Assembly: GCF_036588685.1 (NCBI RefSeq)
Contig: NC_086380.1
Span: 35,230,692-35,294,691 of the forward strand
Direction of reading: 5' to 3'
DNA length: 64,000 nt
Source of the DNA: Mytilus trossulus
Lineage: Eukaryota; Mollusca; Bivalvia; Mytilida; Mytilidae
Shown here: positions 60,862-64,000 of the stretch, piece after piece
How positions within the stretch are numbered: position 1 is the stretch's first letter
How the letters are laid out: each line of letters starts with the position of its first letter
Position numbers and translations under genes: made by a program
Notes under the pieces: model-generated
What the model saw: only the letters and a program-made list of their open reading frames with translations
Told to the model about the DNA's origin: nothing
Database searches by the model: none

Positions 60862-61379
60862 CGAGTTGCAAAAAAATACAAAATAAAAAATGGGTTGACC
60901 ATTTTTGTTTTCTTGTAACTTTCATAGAAAAGCGCCAATATTGGGGACATGTATATAGGACAACGTTCACTTTAAAGGCCATATATGTAGGGCCCTTAAG
61001 TTCAGCTTTATCGTAAAATTTTATATCGCCAGAATTTGTTTCATATATATGGATCTTTTTTGAAAGATTTCCTTTTTTGGTAAAAAGTAATCTGTTCATA
61101 AGAATCAAAATCATCACATTTTTTATATATTTTATCAAAATACGATGGTTTTGTGAATTTTTCGGACCTATAAGCTCGAGAAAACTATTTTCCGCAACAT
61201 AGGATCCAAAATGTTCTCACGGTAACCACGAGTTACCAATGATGATACTAAATCCCTGTACTTAAATCTTTCTGTATCTAGGATGGCTTCAAAAGTAAAT
61301 TATGCTTAAACATGGTTAGAATTATTAAAAAGAAATGACCAAAGCTGACGTTACAACTCAAACAATACATACCCAATGG

Positions 61380-62340
61380 GTCAAAACTTAGAATTTGATG
61401 CGACTATCACACAAGTGAGAGGTTTAGCTAGCTATAAAACAAGGTTCAATCCACCATTTTCTACATTAGAAAATGCCTGTACCAAGTCAGGAATATGACA
61501 GTTGTTATCCGTTCGTTTGATGTGTTTGGACTTCTGATTTTGCTTTTTGATTTGGACTTTCCTTTTTGAATTTTGCTCGGAGTTCAGTATTTATGTGGTT
61601 TTACTTTTTAGGACCAATTGTAACCCTTCGTGAAACGGTATGCCACAACGGTCAACCAATTAGTAATGTCCGTCAAATATACAAAGGGACGATCTCAACT
61701 TCACCATTTTGGAACTCTTGGTTTAATAGCTTCCTATCAATAAAATCGTGATAGAAAACCCAAGCCCGGGAATATCATATCAGTTGGGAGATATATATTC
61801 CGCATACAGGCGCTATTGGGATGGTGATACATTTATAGAAACGGAAAAGGTCACAGTTGGGATGCTGAAATTATCTCTTTTGTCTTAATGTTTTGTTTTC
61901 AACTTTTTGTTAATTTCGAGATGTAAGTCAAGATAGGAGGCAGACTTAACTGTGTTTTTGTATCCTTTATCTTTAGTTCGATTGGATAGATGCGTTCAAA
62001 ATAGTCATCAAATTTTTAATTATTTTATAGTGAGAAAACATTATCTATATAGCGGAAAGCAAAGTTTAAGGATATTAATAACTTCTTATCTTTCTTCCTG
62101 AGAAGTTCCTTTATGAAATCAGCATAAACAGGCATAAAACACTATATGCATGCAGTGCACTTTCATAAGTTATTATTTGGATTCCATGTGTGTACCAATT
62201 TTTTGAATTGGTCAAAAGATGTTTCCGTTCGACAATGCCGGGTTGGGCAGCTCATTCCAGATCATTTTTGTCAGTGCAGTATTATATAGCGAAACGATTT
62301 AAACCGTACCTAGTAGTTCTGACTTTCGGTAGTACTGCTG
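61380..62340 (-). pseudogene. Reverse-transcriptase-type retroelement relic
   Basis: On the minus strand, frames broken by stops and shifts read ERIYPIELKIKDT, then SASYLDLHLEIN, DKRDNFSIPTV, YAEYIS and RKLLNQ, in that order from about 61990 to 61700. This order is familiar to me from a reverse-transcriptase protein very common in mussel and other invertebrate genomes; I do not name its clade. The stretch 61570-61380 is the matching 3' tail, shared with 15120-15330. Multiple stops show it is dead. Confidence 0.55.
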
Positions 62341-62354
62341 TTTGCTGTCATCTT

Positions 62355-62485
62355 AAATCAAATTAGAACGTTGGTTTTCCCGTTTGAATGGTTTTATCCG
62401 TCTTGTAATTTTGGGGCCCTTTCAATGATAGCTTGTTGTTCGGTGTGAAACAAGGCTCCGTGTTGAAGGCCATAGTTAGCTTGGA
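62355..62485 (+). repeat. Interspersed repeat R2, left part
   Basis: GTTGGTTTTCCCGTTTGAAT, GGTTTTATCCGTCTTGTAAT, TTGTTCGGTGTGAAACAAGG and CTCCGTGTTGAAGGCCATAG. It ends abruptly. From 62486 to 62925, upstream of the ISOC-like gene, nothing else is recognised. Confidence 0.55.
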
Positions 62486-62925
62486 CTTTTTGTCAAGTTG
62501 AACTAGATTAAAAGTAACTGTTGCAATAGTGGGTACTCTTCTTATTTTTAAAGAAGGTAATTTTGATTTTTCTAGCAGTTTTTCATATGAACTATCCGTA
62601 ATAATCTTCAAAGATGAATCTAAGACCTCTCAGGCTTTTTTATTTATTTTTTATTTCAAAAGAATTTTTTTTATGTTTACAGTAGCTTGTTCAATTATCA
62701 TTATTTATCCATTCGTTTGGGAGTATTTCATTTAATTTTCTTAGTACCATGTGTTTGTAAATAAATATTCTTATATATACATGATATATGTAATCATATT
62801 CTCTGATTTTAAGCGAAAGTCAAGTTTTTCAAAAAAAGATTTTCGTCCTTTGTGTTATCAACCGTTTTAAAGTTACTAAATTATTTTAGATGTATTATGG
62901 TCATGTGACAACTGATTCGTACAAA

Positions 62926-63714
62926 ATGGCAACCCGACGCCTTGGGAATTTGTGTGCTGATAAAACTGTATTTTTCTTATGTGACATGCAAGAGCGATTT
63001 CGTAATGCCATCAAATATTTTCCAGAAATAACAGAAGTAGCATCAAGGCTTGTAAGTGTTTCTAAAAAAAAAAAACCAAGATATACCCAGGATCACTCTG
63101 ATTCAAACAAAAAATTCTCTAAATCTGACATGATCAAGATGCTTGCTTTCTTGATTGACAACATATATTTCTGTGTCATTTTGGTCTCTAGTGGACAGTT
63201 GTCTCATTGGCAATCATACCACATCTTCTTTTATTATATATATATCTTCCGGTATTCAACATGTTCACCATGTTCACATGTCTTTTTATCAATTTAAAAC
63301 ATTTTATATCTTGAAACATAGAACTTAATAATCAGTGCCAAATATGGCCCTTACAAAACTTACTCCCTTAATTGGGTATCATTCAGCTGAAAAAGAACTT
63401 ACCAATAACAAAATTTAACAAAATATATGACAAAGAAATCAAAGAAGTTTCTACATTAGACATGTTAGACATGTTAGATGCAAATTACGAACTGTATAAC
63501 AACATGAACTCATTAATTTCATTAACATGCATGCACAAGAAAACCATTACTGCTGATATTATCTGAAGATTAAATCAGTTGTTACGTACAGTACATTCTC
63601 CCTTAGTTATGCATCTATTATATATGTTGTAGGCACTTGTAACTTATTTTTTACTATTTATTTCAGGTACAAGCTTCAAAGCTCCTAAATATTCCTTTGA
63701 TAGTGACTGAACAG
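62926..63714 (+). CDS. Isochorismatase domain-containing protein (ISOC1/ISOC2-like), 5' part
   Basis: Exon 1 is 62926-63051 (ATG at 62926, [20 protein letters not shown] then [15 protein letters not shown], 42 codons), with donor GTAAGT. Exon 2 is 63667-63714, acceptor TTTCAG, reading [16 protein letters not shown], with donor GTATAA. The phases agree (0). FLCDMQE.FR....YFP.I and the following LL.IP...TEQ are the conserved start of animal ISOC proteins of the isochorismatase-like hydrolase family. The Asp of FLCDMQ is the expected first residue of the D-K-C triad; the Lys and Cys lie beyond the window. The natural substrate of animal ISOC proteins is not established. An upstream in-frame ATG at 62890 exists, but the 62926 start matches family length better. 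Confidence 0.92.
63174..63235 (-). repeat. R1 end fragment in ISOC intron 1
   Basis: GTGTCATTTTGGTCTCTAGT, GGACAGTTGTCTCATTGGCA and ATCATACCACATCTTCTTTT form only the terminal 60 bp of R1, followed by a short TA-rich tract. The rest of the intron holds nothing I recognise. Confidence 0.6.
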
Positions 63715-64000
63715 GTATAATACACATTTATTTCATATCAGTTGAGAATTAGCTTCTCTTATTGGATAAATAGGGGTCACATGATATTCATTATTCCTCA
63801 GTAATAAATTCCATCAGTCATTAACAGAACATAATGGACTGGAAAATGTTAATGGCTTTCTCCATGATAATGACCGATGGGGCGTGTTTTCAGTCTGTTA
63901 ATGACCGCTGGGGCGTGGTTTCTCTGTTTGGAGATATATTCTTTCAATAAAACTTTTCCCCGTTCTTAATATTACAAATGTATATTTAAGTTGTTGAATT
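63715..64000 (+). other. Intron 2 of the ISOC-like gene with a short direct repeat
   Basis: GTGACCCCTATTT-like and AATGACCG(A/C)TGGGGCGTG units occur, the latter twice at 63871-63888 and 63901-63918. No further exon is seen before the window ends. Confidence 0.4.

Noticed and set aside
57493-60886. Frames of 70-80 codons at 57493 and 60674
   Set aside because: They are translations of the two LTR copies.

Overview
This looks like a nuclear window from a marine bivalve, most likely a mussel (Mytilus type). The evidence is split genes with GT-AG introns, strongly AT-rich intergenic DNA, and dense interspersed repeats that I recall from mussel genomes. The species call is an inference. There is no operon-like packing, no CRISPR array and no rRNA gene. 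The only tRNA-like sequences belong to SINEs.

Four host genes can be read by joining exons in phase. (1) 11950-15440, minus: the 5' part of a secreted or membrane LDL-receptor class A protein with a Thr/Ser-rich stalk. Its 3' end was not found. (2) 25638-34461, minus: a complete six-exon gene for a secreted protein with two fasciclin (FAS1) domains. (3) 39160-45086, minus: a complete six-exon NTAQ1 (N-terminal glutamine amidohydrolase, WDYHV motif), 204 aa. (4) 62926-63714, plus: the first two exons of an isochorismatase-domain protein (ISOC1/ISOC2 type) that runs off the window. A possible small secreted protein lies at 10292-10660. The genes show no obvious functional link.

Most of the rest is mobile DNA. 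At 18419-22579 is a structurally complete Ginger-like DNA transposon: TGTNR-type terminal inverted repeats, a TATA target duplication, inverted arrays of a CCTCAAATCTATGTCC-like motif at both ends, and a five-exon DDE-integrase gene that is now broken. About 430 bp away, at 23014-24930, sits a second element with a different terminal repeat but the same TGT..A start and TATA duplication. At 50326-52932 one member of an unassigned TIR family (5-bp target duplications, palindromic interior) is inserted into another member of the same family. At 57519-60861 is a young LTR retrotransposon with 192-bp LTRs, PBS, PPT and CGAG duplication that carries only a broken gag and no pol. Intron 3 of the FAS1 gene holds a composite of tandem 441-bp units, each containing a tRNA-derived SINE, followed by tandem ~574-bp units.

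Layout. 1-11 kb: old repeats and a roughly 4-5 kb duplicated block (about 1250-5900 and 6700-10250). 12-16 kb: LDLa gene. 15.9-16.6 kb: TTAA-flanked element. 17.4-25 kb: transposons. 25.6-34.5 kb: FAS1 gene. 34.5-39 kb: repeats. 39-45 kb: NTAQ1. 45-57 kb: intergenic satellites and the nested element. 57.5-60.9 kb: gag-only LTR element. 61.4-62.3 kb: reverse-transcriptase relic. 62.9 kb to the end: ISOC gene. Four recurrent repeat families are called R1 to R4 in the entries.
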